From DSVQ01 sp964484765 (lineage in GTDB: Bacteria; Planctomycetota; Planctomycetia; Planctomycetales; Planctomycetaceae): a stretch of DNA of 64,000 nucleotides. The stretch covers positions 17,973 to 81,972 of the forward strand of contig CAZAGI010000029.1 in the NCBI GenBank assembly GCA_964484765.1. The letters are read 5' to 3'. The position numbers and the translations under genes are program-made. Below the pieces are notes generated by a model. The model ran no database searches. It worked only from the letters and a program-made list of their open reading frames with translations, and was not told the DNA's origin. How positions within the stretch are numbered: the first letter of the stretch is position 1; each line of letters opens with the position of its first letter. Positions 17,061 to 27,011 of the stretch are shown in pieces.

Positions 17061-19160
17061 ATGCCTGAATTCCTGCAATCATCGTTTCTCTTCGGCGCGG
17101 CGGCGATCACGGTGCCGGTCCTCATTCACTTGTTCTTCCGGTTGAAGACCAAGCGCGTGGACCTGGGCACGATTCGTTTCCTGCGGATTGTGCTCGAAGA
17201 GAATGCGCGCCGGCGCAAAGTGATGCGGTGGTTTCTGCTCGCGCTGCGCATGGCACTGGTGGCGCTCCTCGTCGGCGTCTTTGCCCGCCCCTTCCTCACC
17301 GCGGCAGCAACCCGCGGTGATCGCGAACTCGTCGTGATGCTGATCGACCAATCAGCGACGATGCAGCTCAAGGGCGAGAACGGACGGCTGCTGGATCAAG
17401 CCGTCGCCCAAGCCCGCGAACGTCTGCAGGAAATTGGTGACCGTGCCCGGCTGGAAGTGGCCTTCTTCGATCACGCCGTGCATCCGCTCGGTGTTGACAA
17501 GGCATCATCGTCGCGGCTCACCGATCTGGCTGTCCCCGATGCAGCGAACGGTGCCACCAATTTTGGTGCGGCCATTGCCTGGGCCCGCGATATCTGCGTG
17601 AAGGCATCCGACGGCCCGAAGGAGCTCCATTTCTTTACCGACCTGCAACGGTCGGGCCTAGACTGGACCGAAGTGGAACCATTTCCCACCGAGGTTAAGG
17701 TTTACCTGCACGATCTCGGCCAAAGCGTTGTGAATAATCTCGCGATGACCGACGTGCGAACGCCGCGGACTTGGATCCGTCCTGGAGAAACCGCGACGGT
17801 CCGAGCCTCGGTGCTCCACGGCGGTGCGTTTGCCCGTGAAGAAGTGGGCGTGATTCTGGAGATGGGCCGTGTGCCCGAAATGCCAAAATCCCCGTCAACG
17901 ACATCGGCACCAGCCCAGGTCGATTTCAATAAACTGACCGACCGTGTCACGTTGAGGGAGAAGCTCAAGCTGGAACCGGGCGCGACCATCACGCTCGATT
18001 TTGAATTGCCGGCGCTGAATGAAGGACTGTGGCAAGGCCGCGTCACGGTCGATGCCGCGGATGATCTCGCCTTTGATAATCAGCGGTTCTTTGCCATCTC
18101 GGCAACGCCCGCATATCGCGTGCTGGTTGTGAACAATGGCACGGCAGCAGGAACACCCGGAAGTGAAACCTACTTCCTGGAAACTGCGCTCCGGTTGGCC
18201 GACCCCGGCGAATCGTTTGCGGATAGTCCGTTCGCGCCTTCGGTCATCGCGATTGGCGAACTGGAACGCTTGCCCAAGCTGACGGAATACAGTGCAGTCA
18301 TTCTGGCGAATCTTCCCGCAGTGACGCCGGAAAATGCCAGAACACTCGCCGATTTTGTTCACGGCGGCGGCGGCTTGCTCGTCTTCACGGGTGATCAGAT
18401 CAAGCCCGCAGCGGTGGCCGCGCTGCAAGCCGCCGGACTCGCCGCAGGAGACGTCGGCGAGACCAAAGTCGCGATTGATCTGCCTTGGCGGTTTCAACGT
18501 TGGGAAGAATCACACCCGATCTATCAGTCGCTCAGCGACCCGCAGCACGGCGACCTCCGGCGGATGGCCTTTGCCGCCTACACGCCCATCAAGCCGCACG
18601 AAAACGCACGTGTGATTGCCGAGTTTGACACCGGCGATCCGGCCGTGATTGAGCAATCGGTTGGTAAAGGAGTGGTGCTGTGGGTGACGACATCCTGCGG
18701 TCGCGACTGGAGCGACTGGTGCCAAACTTCGCTATATCTTCCGCTGATGCATCAGTGGCTGGGTTACGAAGTCGGACTGACCGCCGGTGGTCGGGTGCGG
18801 CAGGAAACTCTGGACGCGGAAACGGGAGCAGCGTTGGGAGCCTTCGGCGAGACGCCTGCCGCGGCGGACTTCGCTGCCAAGCCGCGGACGTCGGACCTTC
18901 CCGGCGTGTGGTTGCAACCCGAACATGCCACGGTGGTGAATGTCAGCCCGCGCGAATCGGAAACCGAACGATGTACAGCGGAAGAGTTCGAAAATCGATT
19001 CGCCTTGAAGTTTGTATCGGATAAGAACACCGACGCCGATGCCACTGCAGTGACGCAGGCGGCGGATCTGCGGCGCGACGAAATCTGGCATTGGATTGCG
19101 TGTTCGCTGTTAGGTGTGTTGTTGCTCGAAGGATTCGTAGGAAATCGCACCACGGCCTAG
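17061..19160 (+). CDS. BatA-like membrane protein with von Willebrand A domain
   Basis: A 699-residue inner-membrane protein. The N-terminus matches the aerotolerance regulator (BatA) N-terminal domain: a first helix (FLFGAAAITVPVLIHLFFRL, about 8-27), TKRVDLGTIRFLR, then a second helix (about 57-76). The vWA-like domain starts near residue 90 and its metal motif reads DQSAT instead of DxSxS, so metal binding may be weak. A glutamine-amidotransferase-like region (GGGGLLVFTGDQIKP) follows at about 432-446. A C-terminal helix (IACSLLGVLLLEGFVGN) anchors the end. This is the architecture of large planctomycete and Bacteroidetes BatA relatives. The preceding gene ends 22 bp before it and the DUF4175-like gene begins 22 bp after it. 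Confidence 0.9.
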   Translation: MPEFLQSSFLFGAAAITVPVLIHLFFRLKTKRVDLGTIRFLRIVLEENARRRKVMRWFLLALRMALVALLVGVFARPFLTAAATRGDRELVVMLIDQSATMQLKGENGRLLDQAVAQARERLQEIGDRARLEVAFFDHAVHPLGVDKASSSRLTDLAVPDAANGATNFGAAIAWARDICVKASDGPKELHFFTDLQRSGLDWTEVEPFPTEVKVYLHDLGQSVVNNLAMTDVRTPRTWIRPGETATVRASVLHGGAFAREEVGVILEMGRVPEMPKSPSTTSAPAQVDFNKLTDRVTLREKLKLEPGATITLDFELPALNEGLWQGRVTVDAADDLAFDNQRFFAISATPAYRVLVVNNGTAAGTPGSETYFLETALRLADPGESFADSPFAPSVIAIGELERLPKLTEYSAVILANLPAVTPENARTLADFVHGGGGLLVFTGDQIKPAAVAALQAAGLAAGDVGETKVAIDLPWRFQRWEESHPIYQSLSDPQHGDLRRMAFAAYTPIKPHENARVIAEFDTGDPAVIEQSVGKGVVLWVTTSCGRDWSDWCQTSLYLPLMHQWLGYEVGLTAGGRVRQETLDAETGAALGAFGETPAAADFAAKPRTSDLPGVWLQPEHATVVNVSPRESETERCTAEEFENRFALKFVSDKNTDADATAVTQAADLRRDEIWHWIACSLLGVLLLEGFVGNRTTA

Positions 19161-19181
19161 GGGTGGCGCGGAGAACTGATC

Positions 19182-21476
19182 ATGAACGATGCCTTTCTGA
19201 AGCGTTTTCAAACTGTGAGAGCCCACAAGCAACGCACCCTGATGGGTGAAGCGCTGGTGCGGACCGCGCTGTGCGTCTTGCTGGGGCTCGCGCTGGCTGT
19301 CGCCGCCGATTACTGGTGGGAACTGGATCGCTCGCTGCGGCAAGCCTGCCTGATCGCGGCCGGCGTGATCGCGGTCGGTTACGGCCTGAGAGCCATTGCG
19401 CAAACCGTGCGGGCTTGGGGAACGCCGAAGACCGCCGCGGAAATCGAGGATTCCTTCCCGGAACTGGGGCAGTCGGTGCGAACGTCGGTCCAGTTCGGGA
19501 AAATGACTGCGACGCAGGTCCAGACAGAAGGGATTGCCGCGACGCTGGTCACGGCCCTCGTCGAGGAAACGCATCGCCGTGCGTTGCCGCTCACCATTGA
19601 GGATGTGATTCCCACGCAGAAGCTGTGGATCACCGCGGGATCGCTGATTGCCGGCGCGGTGTTGTGGGGTGTGCTGTCGGGGGCCAATTGGGAATGGCGC
19701 ACCGCCACCGCGCGGACCTTGTTCGGCGATCGCAGCTATCGTGAACTGCAAGTCGAACCGGGCAATCTCACAATCGACGAAGGTGGGCACGTTGAACTGT
19801 CGGCCCTGCTGATCGGCCGGACGAATCGCACCGTGACCTTGTTCACCCGCATTGCCGGCCAACCCGAGGCCGAATGGACCGAGCGGATCCTTACGGAAAG
19901 CGATCAAAACGCGAAAATCAAAGAACCCAGTTCGGCGACGGTCTCGGCCGCAGCCCGCCCGCAAGAATACTTCGCCGTGCAGTTCGACCGGCTGACGAAG
20001 CCGCTGGAGTACTTTGTTCGCGCGGGCGAATTGCAAAGTCCCACTTATCGCGTGCGCATTCGTCGACCGCTGCGAATTGAGATGATCGCCGTCGACCTGA
20101 CACCGCCCAGTTACACCGGTCAACCGACGAACACAATTCGTGATGGCAACATCGTGGCCTTGGAAGGCACCCATGCCCGATTCAACGTCACTTTTGATAA
20201 AGCCGTGAAGTCGGCGTCGATGGTGCTCACGGTCCGCAAGCCGCTCGGCGACGACGAAGTCGCACCGGAACCGCAGGTCATCCCCTTGGAAATCAACGCC
20301 GCTGCCGCAGCCGCGCCGTCACCAGAAGCTCAACTGCTGGGAGATGACCAACCAATGACCGTGGCGGTGGATTTGCCCCTCACGGAAGATGCGAGCTACA
20401 GCATTCTGGCCGATGCCGTGGATGGCACCACGTTGCCAACCAACAAATACCGCATTCGCATCCGGCAAGACCAACCGCCGCAAGTCTTCTTCGAATCGCC
20501 CGATGATCAGGTTGAAGTGCATTCGCTGGCCGAGTTGCCGATGCGCATCCGCGTGCGCGACGATTACGGCGTTGCCCAGGCGGGCATCCTGTTCCAGATC
20601 AATAATGAACAGGAAATCCCGCTGGTCAACGAAGATTTTGCGATCGTCGCGCAAGCTGCGGAAGAGGTGGCCTCAACCGGCAGCACTTCACCCACCACGC
20701 AAGCCGCGCTGGAAAAGATCTTGCCGCTGGAAGTTTTCGAGCTGACACAAAAAGACAGCGTGATGTACTACGCGTTCGCCGAAGACAACCGCCCCGATCG
20801 TCCCCAGCGGACGGAGACCGATCTGCGATTTATCGATATCCGCCCGTTCAAACGGCAGTACCGCGTCGTCGACCCGGACCCGATGCCCGGCAATGGCATG
20901 GGCGGCGGCAACCTCAAGTCGCTCGAAGAACTGATCCAGCGACAGCGCTATGCGGTCAACCGCACGATTCACATCGAGAAGCGGGCGAAGGTCGGCCGCA
21001 ACCCCGACGCAGCGGAGCTCGATCAATTAATGAAGTTCGAAACCGATCTGGCTCAATCGGTCCGTGAAACGGCTCAAGGCCTCGAAGCCCGCGGATTCGA
21101 TGACACCGAGCTGTTCTATCAATCCGAATCCGCAATGCTGAAAGCGGTGGACTCGTTATCGGTAGGCAGTTGGGAAAATGCCACCCAGCAGATGAAAGAC
21201 GCCCTCAAACTTCTGATCGAGCAGCGGGATCGCACGATTCGTTCGATCATGAAGAATCCCGATCCAGCCTTGCTGGCGCGACTGCGGCAGTTTGACCGCG
21301 AACAATCGCAGAAACTGCGACGACCGAAAACCGACAAGGAAGAAGCCCGCGAGCTGATTCGTCGGCTCGAAGAACTGATTCGTCAGGAAGGAATGGTCGC
21401 CGAGGGTTTGTTGGACGAACCAGCCCAACCAGCCTCCGCGCCGGCGGATTCCGCGACACCTCCGTCGACGAAATGA
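19182..21476 (+). CDS. DUF4175-like large membrane protein
   Basis: A 764-residue protein with two N-terminal membrane helices (ALCVLLGLALAVAADYWW and LIAAGVIAVGYGLRAIA) and a third near residue 155 (ITAGSLIAGAVLWGVLSG). A long region with Ig-like beta-strand character follows, then a charged helical C-terminus with EEARELIRRLEELIRQEG. The layout fits DUF4175-type proteins that accompany MoxR/DUF58/BatA clusters in proteobacteria and planctomycetes. The bulk is predicted to be outside the cytoplasm. It lies 22 bp after the BatA-like gene, and the next gene, for a coiled-coil secreted protein, begins 60 bp later. The family name is given from architecture and neighbourhood, not from a search. 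Confidence 0.7.
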   Translation: MNDAFLKRFQTVRAHKQRTLMGEALVRTALCVLLGLALAVAADYWWELDRSLRQACLIAAGVIAVGYGLRAIAQTVRAWGTPKTAAEIEDSFPELGQSVRTSVQFGKMTATQVQTEGIAATLVTALVEETHRRALPLTIEDVIPTQKLWITAGSLIAGAVLWGVLSGANWEWRTATARTLFGDRSYRELQVEPGNLTIDEGGHVELSALLIGRTNRTVTLFTRIAGQPEAEWTERILTESDQNAKIKEPSSATVSAAARPQEYFAVQFDRLTKPLEYFVRAGELQSPTYRVRIRRPLRIEMIAVDLTPPSYTGQPTNTIRDGNIVALEGTHARFNVTFDKAVKSASMVLTVRKPLGDDEVAPEPQVIPLEINAAAAAAPSPEAQLLGDDQPMTVAVDLPLTEDASYSILADAVDGTTLPTNKYRIRIRQDQPPQVFFESPDDQVEVHSLAELPMRIRVRDDYGVAQAGILFQINNEQEIPLVNEDFAIVAQAAEEVASTGSTSPTTQAALEKILPLEVFELTQKDSVMYYAFAEDNRPDRPQRTETDLRFIDIRPFKRQYRVVDPDPMPGNGMGGGNLKSLEELIQRQRYAVNRTIHIEKRAKVGRNPDAAELDQLMKFETDLAQSVRETAQGLEARGFDDTELFYQSESAMLKAVDSLSVGSWENATQQMKDALKLLIEQRDRTIRSIMKNPDPALLARLRQFDREQSQKLRRPKTDKEEARELIRRLEELIRQEGMVAEGLLDEPAQPASAPADSATPPSTK

Positions 21477-21536
21477 TGCGTGACAAACGGCCTTGCACAC
21501 GATTCTGAATCGCGCCCTGATTCCAGGAACTCCGTC

Positions 21537-23363
21537 ATGAAACGTTCTCCTCCATTATCACTCTTTCTGGCAGGCCTGCTGTCGATCTCGATGGCCTGGG
21601 CGGCCGACGACAGCGCAGACGCTCCTCCGGAAAAAGCACGACCGACCCGTCTGGAACTGCGCGACAAACAATACGATGTCTCGCTGGATGCCCGCGACAT
21701 CGAACGGATTCTGACGCGGCTGAAGCGGGCGTCGGAGCTTTCCAAGCAACGCATGACCGAAGCCGCAGAGGCGGCCGAAAACGTTTCCGGGCAAATTGAA
21801 CGCGGGGACGCCGCCGAAGCCCGGAAGCGTGCCGAAGAAACGTCGAAGATGTTCCAGGAAATCGCCAAGCAACTGGAAGCGCTGCTGACGGAAGAAACAC
21901 CGCAGCGCGTGGCTGCCGCGCGCAACCTGGCAGCGCAACTGGCTCGTGCCGAACAGCAATTCGCGCAGCAAGCGCAAAAGATGTCCAAGCAGATGCAAGC
22001 GGCGCAGATCGGCGGCGGCACAAGCGATCCGAATGCCAAGCCTCCCGCCGATAGCAAACCCCAGAACGGGAAGGGCGGACAGCGCCCGGCGGATCCGATG
22101 GAAGATCCCAAAGACAAGGGGTCCGGCAGCGGTACGCCTCAGCCAAATCCCGCCGACGAACCAGGGAAGAACAGCGAGAAAAAAGACGACGGCGATCAAC
22201 CCGAACCCGGCAAAGGCGGAAAGGACAAACCCGAACCGATGCCCAACGCCAAGGGTGGCGGCGAAGAGGATAAAAATCCGGAAGGCGACGGGAAAAACAA
22301 AGACGACCAACCGCAACCGGGGCAGGGCAGCGGGAAGGACAAACCGAAGCCCATGCCGGAGGCCAACGGCGGCGGTGGCGACGCAGACAAGGATCCGGAC
22401 GGCGACAGCAAAGACGGGATAGGCAAAGCGAAAGACGAAGACAAGCCGAACCCCGACGGGACAGGCGGCGGGAAGCCGAAGAAAGAGGATCCCGTGAAAG
22501 ACGGCACGGGTGGGGGTGCGACCGATGAAACCGATCCGCAGAACAAAGACAATCGCCGCGGCGGTGGAGGGGCCACACGCCTGCTGTCACCGGAGGAACA
22601 GAAAGAGAAGCTCGCGGATCGCGCGTCGGAACTCGCGAGTCGTGCCGAAACGCTGCTCGATATTCTCAATGCCATCGCCAATTCTGATGACCCGGCCGAC
22701 AAGGATGCCGCGGAGAAAGTGAATGCGTTGCTGAAGGAAACCGATCTGAAGAATGCGATCGCCGGTTTGCAGGCCTCCGCAGCACAAGTGCGGAATCAGC
22801 AACTGGAAGATGCCCGCGCTACCGCGCTGGACATCGCCGAACGATTGCAGATCACCACGCAACGTCTCGACGCGGTTTATCGGTCCATTATTGGCCCGCA
22901 AGCCGAAGAGCTGCGTAAGCTGGAACAGCAACTGCTGCAACTGCGCGAGAAACTTGAAGAACTACAAACCCCGGCGCAAATCACCGCGTGGCATCGCGCC
23001 GTACGTGAACTGCTCGACAAAGCCGATGAGCTGGGCATCAGTGAAACGCGGCGCGAAGAATTGCTTGAAGAGATGAAGAAGCAGGGATTCAACCTGAACA
23101 GCGGCCGTGTTGACGTCGACTGGCAAATCGCCGATGGTCGTTATCAGGCACCGGCGATCTACACAACGCGACTCGTCGCGATTCAGGAAGAAATTCAATC
23201 GCGGATTCAAAACCTCATTCTCGGCGAATTCGCGTCAATGACCGATGACCTCGCACCGCCGAAGTATCAATCGCTTGTCGAGCGCTATTACCAGGTGCTT
23301 TCCCGCGAAGGAAATTCTCGAACCGGGACCGCCACACCCGCAAAATCGCCTGCCAAGCCGTAA
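21537..23363 (+). CDS. Secreted coiled-coil protein with a long low-complexity linker
   Basis: A 608-residue protein with signal peptide (SPPLSLFLAGLLSISMAWAAD). Residues about 30-150 form charged helices (DIERILTRLKRASELSKQR, QLARAEQQFAQQAQKM). A linker of about 190 residues made almost only of Gly, Lys, Asp, Pro, Glu and Asn follows (22010-22570), with loosely repeated GKDKPEPMPNA / GKDKPKPMPEA units. The C-terminal 250 residues are again helical (EELRKLEQQLLQLREKLEEL). This suggests two coiled-coil parts joined by a flexible spacer, perhaps spanning the periplasm or tying complexes together. ATG 21537 is chosen over 21480 because it begins the signal peptide and follows AGGAA. No enzyme domain is seen. 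Confidence 0.75.
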   Translation: MKRSPPLSLFLAGLLSISMAWAADDSADAPPEKARPTRLELRDKQYDVSLDARDIERILTRLKRASELSKQRMTEAAEAAENVSGQIERGDAAEARKRAEETSKMFQEIAKQLEALLTEETPQRVAAARNLAAQLARAEQQFAQQAQKMSKQMQAAQIGGGTSDPNAKPPADSKPQNGKGGQRPADPMEDPKDKGSGSGTPQPNPADEPGKNSEKKDDGDQPEPGKGGKDKPEPMPNAKGGGEEDKNPEGDGKNKDDQPQPGQGSGKDKPKPMPEANGGGGDADKDPDGDSKDGIGKAKDEDKPNPDGTGGGKPKKEDPVKDGTGGGATDETDPQNKDNRRGGGGATRLLSPEEQKEKLADRASELASRAETLLDILNAIANSDDPADKDAAEKVNALLKETDLKNAIAGLQASAAQVRNQQLEDARATALDIAERLQITTQRLDAVYRSIIGPQAEELRKLEQQLLQLREKLEELQTPAQITAWHRAVRELLDKADELGISETRREELLEEMKKQGFNLNSGRVDVDWQIADGRYQAPAIYTTRLVAIQEEIQSRIQNLILGEFASMTDDLAPPKYQSLVERYYQVLSREGNSRTGTATPAKSPAKP

Positions 23364-23410
23364 GATGCCTCTGTCGGCAGCGAGTGCTGACCTCCTGGAG
23401 ACCTTGACTC

Positions 23411-24262
23411 ATGCCCCTGTGGTTGTTGATTGCGATCCTGAATGCCGGCGGTGCCGAGGATCCCGCCAAGCCGGACGAGAAGACCGTTGCGTTGCGGCTG
23501 GAAAGTCGATTCGAGCAACAGGCGAAAGCGTATCATTTCACGCTCGATGCCGATGAATCCCGACCGCTGGTGCTGCATGATCGCCCGTTGATGAAATGGA
23601 CCGCCGACGGAAACTACGGCGCGGTCTGGATCTGGACCGAGCGCGGTCGTCCGCAACTGGTGGGCTGCATCGGCGCGTTCGTGAACGGCCAGGATCAATT
23701 GGAAGGCTTTCACGAATTCCAGTCGCTGACGAAAAAACCGATGCCGCCGATCGCCATCGGGACCGACTACATGTGGCAGGCCACCGAAAGCAGTCCGGTG
23801 CCAACCGTGTTTCCTTCGGCCCCGGCGCCGGCCGACACCCATCGGGCCCGACTGCTGCAGATGCGGCAACTCGCGCGCGAATTCAGCGTGGAAATGACCT
23901 CCGGAGCACGCAAGGATCAGTTGCGGCTGTCGCCCCGGCCGCTCTTCGAGTTCGAAGCCACCGACGGAGAATCGCGCGATGGCGCGCTCTTCAGTTTTCT
24001 CTGGGACCGCGGCACGGACCCCGAAGCTCTGTTGTTGATCGAATCCCGCCAATCAGCGCAGGGGGATCGCTGGTACTTCACTCCCATCCGCTTCAGCTGG
24101 CGTGAACTGACCATGCGCCATGGCGATGTTATTGTGTGGCAGGAAGGCGAACAAACGGAATCGCGCACCGCGCGTTTGCTGCGAAAAGCCTATGTTTCCT
24201 GTCCGGTGGGCTTGATTGATCTCGGCCCCGACACCGGCGCCGCAAATGACGTCAAACGTTAG
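23411..24262 (+). CDS. Secreted protein of the window's paralogous family (copy 3)
   Basis: A 283-residue protein with a short N-terminal signal (PLWLLIAILNAGGAED). Family landmarks in order: PLMKWTADGN, VWIWTERGRPQL, FHEFQSLTKK, RLLQMRQLAREFSVEM, LRLSPRPLFEF, RDGALFSF, GTDPEALLLIES, RWYFTPIRFSW and VIVWQEG. It shares the QMRQLAREF stretch word for word with copy 4, which implies a fairly recent duplication. It lies 48 bp after the coiled-coil gene and 58 bp before the vWA/GATase-like membrane protein. Start ATG 23411 follows a GGAG at a longer than usual spacing. Function unknown. Confidence 0.8.
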   Translation: MPLWLLIAILNAGGAEDPAKPDEKTVALRLESRFEQQAKAYHFTLDADESRPLVLHDRPLMKWTADGNYGAVWIWTERGRPQLVGCIGAFVNGQDQLEGFHEFQSLTKKPMPPIAIGTDYMWQATESSPVPTVFPSAPAPADTHRARLLQMRQLAREFSVEMTSGARKDQLRLSPRPLFEFEATDGESRDGALFSFLWDRGTDPEALLLIESRQSAQGDRWYFTPIRFSWRELTMRHGDVIVWQEGEQTESRTARLLRKAYVSCPVGLIDLGPDTGAANDVKR

Positions 24263-24319
24263 CGCACTTACACGTGAGAACTCTTTCGACCGGCAATCCA
24301 TTTTTCATCGACCGACACC

Positions 24320-27010
24320 ATGCTGGCTGTGCTTACCTTTCTGACTCCGCTGACCGTAACGCTCACCGCCGCGCTGCTGGTGGCGATCGCCGTGAGCGCC
24401 CTTGTTCTGCGCTGGTTCGGCGGAGCGCCCGCGGCGGCATCACGACGTCGCGGATTGACGGCGCTGCGTGCGGCCTCGGTCATCACCGTGATCCTGATTC
24501 TGCTGAACCCATCCAATGTGACGCAGTCTCCTGGTCAACTCGATCGACCCGACGTCTTCTACCTGCTCGATTCATCGCAAAGCATGGCCGTCGGCGATCA
24601 GGAAACCCGCTTCGATCACGCCACGCGACTGATGCGGGAAGCCTCGCAAATGACGGCGAACGATCCCTCCGCCGAAGTGCGTCTGTTCCGCTTCGGTCAC
24701 CGGCTCGCCGCGATCCCTGATGCCGCAGCGCTGGGACTGGAAGCGCACGCCACAACCGTGTTGTCGGGACGTCCCACCACAGCGGCGAATACAGGGGAAG
24801 CCTATGCCGCCACCTCGACCGCTGCCAAATCGAAACCAGTAGCACCGAGCGACTCCGACACGCAATTGCTGACGGCGCTACGGCAGGTCTCCAGTCGCTT
24901 CGGCCGTCGCCCCCCCGCAGGCGTGGTGTTGTTCTCCGATGGTCGCGCGAGAGAGGAAGCGGGTGCGGAATCCCTGGCAAAGCAGTTCGCCCGGCTGAAG
25001 ATTCCGGTGCATGTTGTTCCGGTCGGCGATACCAATCGTGGCGGCGACGTGTCGATCGTCGCATGTGTCGTCCCGCCGCGCGTCCGGCGATATTCCGAAG
25101 TCGAAGTGCAGGTGTTCCTGCGGAGCTACGGTTTCGAAGGCCGGCGTTGCGAGGTCACACTGTCTGCCCCCGGCGCAACCCCCGACGAAGCCCCGCGACC
25201 GTTAGCGCCGCCGACACCCGTCACGCTGCACGATGGTTTCCAGACGGTGGGATTGTCATTCCGCAGTGAACCGAAAACGAGAAAGCTGGAAGTTGCGGTC
25301 AGCGCGCTTCCCGATGAAGTTTCGACAGCCAACAATGTCTTCAAGACCGAAGTGGCGATCGATCGAACCAAGATTCGCGTGCTGTACATCGAAGGGAGCG
25401 CCCAACCGCTGCAAGCCGTGCAGCGCGGAGATCGCTCCGAAGTCCGCGGACCATACTCCGATCTGCAGCAAGCCCTGATTGAAGACGATGACATTGAGTG
25501 CGTCGTTCTGCACGCGCCCTATGGCCGCTCGCGTCTGCAGCGACTCACCGAGACCGGAGCCGCCACCGCCACCCGCGGCTTTCCAGATACGATTGCCGAG
25601 TTGACAGCCTTCGACGCCATCATCCTCAGTGATATCGGCGTGAACGCCTTCACCGAACAGCAGCTCACCTGGATCGATCAATGGATCGGGCAGCGCGGCG
25701 GCGGACTGATGATGGTGGGCGGCCCGCGGAGCTTTGCCTCGGGAAATTGGCACGACTCACCCCTTGCCCCGATGCTGCCGATTACCATGCGTGACGAAGG
25801 CGACTGGCTGCCAGGAACGCAAGTGAGCGTCCGGGCAGAGTCATCGGCGATCGGGCATCCGTTATGGTCGCTCGCCGGAGATGCCCGGCGGAACCAGGAA
25901 CTCCTCGCGCAATTTCCATCGTTCTTTGGTGCGAACCGGTGGCAGGATGTGAAACCGAATTTCGCGACGGTCCTGGCGCTGTCGAACCTCGCCGCTGCGG
26001 AACCGCCACCCGGTGCGACGAACACAACCACCCCCACCGCGCCGAAGCCGACCTTGTTCGATTCCCTGCGAAAGAATCTACTGGGGCAACGCTCCGGAAC
26101 GCCCGCACCATCCCCCACGAATACCACGCCGACCAAAACGCCCGCACCCACGCTGGAAGCCCCGGTGGCGAATCAACCCGCGATTGTCGTCGGCCGTTAC
26201 GGTCGCGGCCGCACGATGGCGATGGCCGTGCCGATCACCTCCCCGTGGGCCAACGAATTCCTCACGAGCTGGGGCGGAAACGACGGCAAGTCGTATGGCA
26301 AATTCTGGCGCAATGCCGTGTATTGGCTGACAGAAAGCTCTTCCGTCGGGCGCCGCAGGCTCGTCGTCTCGGCCGATAAAAAATTCTATCGACCGGGAGA
26401 AACAATCTCGCTGACAGCCACCGCATTTGACGAAACGGCACAACAAACCGGCGGCTATCGCATTTCCAGTATGATCGAGCCGCAATCATCGTTGAATGAT
26501 CTGGAATCCAATGATTCCCCCGTCCGTTGGCCGGCGACCCAGCCACGGCCCAGCGGTGAGACAGGACCCTTTGTGGCCTGGGGCGAAGAATTCGAACTGC
26601 CGCGCGCCGATGCCGCCGGAGGCAAGCCGGCCTACGCCCTGGAATTGCCGATTGCCGACGCCTTGTCTGTGGGTTCCGCGAGCCAGTCCTTGCGTGTCGA
26701 ACTGACGGCGATGGAAGAGTATACTCAGGTCGACAGTACCTCGGTCGATATTCAGATTCTGCACGATCCATTCGAACAACAGAACCCGTTCCCCAATCAC
26801 GCACTGCTGGCCTCGATTGCACAGAACTCCGGTGGAAAAGTCTTGCAGAATGCCCGCCAGCTGGCGGAAGTGCTGCGGGATGTCCCCATTCAGCAAGGAG
26901 CGCCCGTGATCAAGCAGACACCCTTGTGGAGCACCTGGTGGCTGTGGACCTTCCTGCTGGGGTTATTGACCGCCGAGTGGATTTATCGCCGTATGGTCGG
27001 TATGGCCTGA
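24320..27010 (+). CDS. Membrane protein with vWA and glutamine-amidotransferase-like domains
   Basis: An 896-residue protein. Two N-terminal helices (TVTLTAALLVAIAVSALVL and AASVITVILILLNP) precede a vWA domain with a complete metal motif (DSSQS, 84-88). A middle region contains a class I glutamine-amidotransferase-like fold (DAIILSDIGVNAFT, GGGLMMVGGPRSFASGNW) without an obvious Cys nucleophile. A proline/threonine-rich linker, a beta-rich domain and a C-terminal helix (WWLWTFLLGLLTAEWIY) follow. Proteins of this layout are common in planctomycetes beside BatA-like genes. Together with the BatA-like protein it would form the membrane part of the complex. It ends one base before copy 4 of the secreted family, so the two are almost certainly translated together. 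Confidence 0.88.
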   Translation: MLAVLTFLTPLTVTLTAALLVAIAVSALVLRWFGGAPAAASRRRGLTALRAASVITVILILLNPSNVTQSPGQLDRPDVFYLLDSSQSMAVGDQETRFDHATRLMREASQMTANDPSAEVRLFRFGHRLAAIPDAAALGLEAHATTVLSGRPTTAANTGEAYAATSTAAKSKPVAPSDSDTQLLTALRQVSSRFGRRPPAGVVLFSDGRAREEAGAESLAKQFARLKIPVHVVPVGDTNRGGDVSIVACVVPPRVRRYSEVEVQVFLRSYGFEGRRCEVTLSAPGATPDEAPRPLAPPTPVTLHDGFQTVGLSFRSEPKTRKLEVAVSALPDEVSTANNVFKTEVAIDRTKIRVLYIEGSAQPLQAVQRGDRSEVRGPYSDLQQALIEDDDIECVVLHAPYGRSRLQRLTETGAATATRGFPDTIAELTAFDAIILSDIGVNAFTEQQLTWIDQWIGQRGGGLMMVGGPRSFASGNWHDSPLAPMLPITMRDEGDWLPGTQVSVRAESSAIGHPLWSLAGDARRNQELLAQFPSFFGANRWQDVKPNFATVLALSNLAAAEPPPGATNTTTPTAPKPTLFDSLRKNLLGQRSGTPAPSPTNTTPTKTPAPTLEAPVANQPAIVVGRYGRGRTMAMAVPITSPWANEFLTSWGGNDGKSYGKFWRNAVYWLTESSSVGRRRLVVSADKKFYRPGETISLTATAFDETAQQTGGYRISSMIEPQSSLNDLESNDSPVRWPATQPRPSGETGPFVAWGEEFELPRADAAGGKPAYALELPIADALSVGSASQSLRVELTAMEEYTQVDSTSVDIQILHDPFEQQNPFPNHALLASIAQNSGGKVLQNARQLAEVLRDVPIQQGAPVIKQTPLWSTWWLWTFLLGLLTAEWIYRRMVGMA

Positions 27011-27011
27011 A

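Noticed and set aside
22010..22570. Tandem repeat or CRISPR-like array in the coiled-coil gene
   Set aside because: The repeats are short, imperfect and in frame, and they encode a low-complexity linker; there are no regular spacers.
25748..25767. TGGCAC and TTGC as a sigma54 promoter
   Set aside because: The spacing is ten bases instead of five and the site is inside a coding region.
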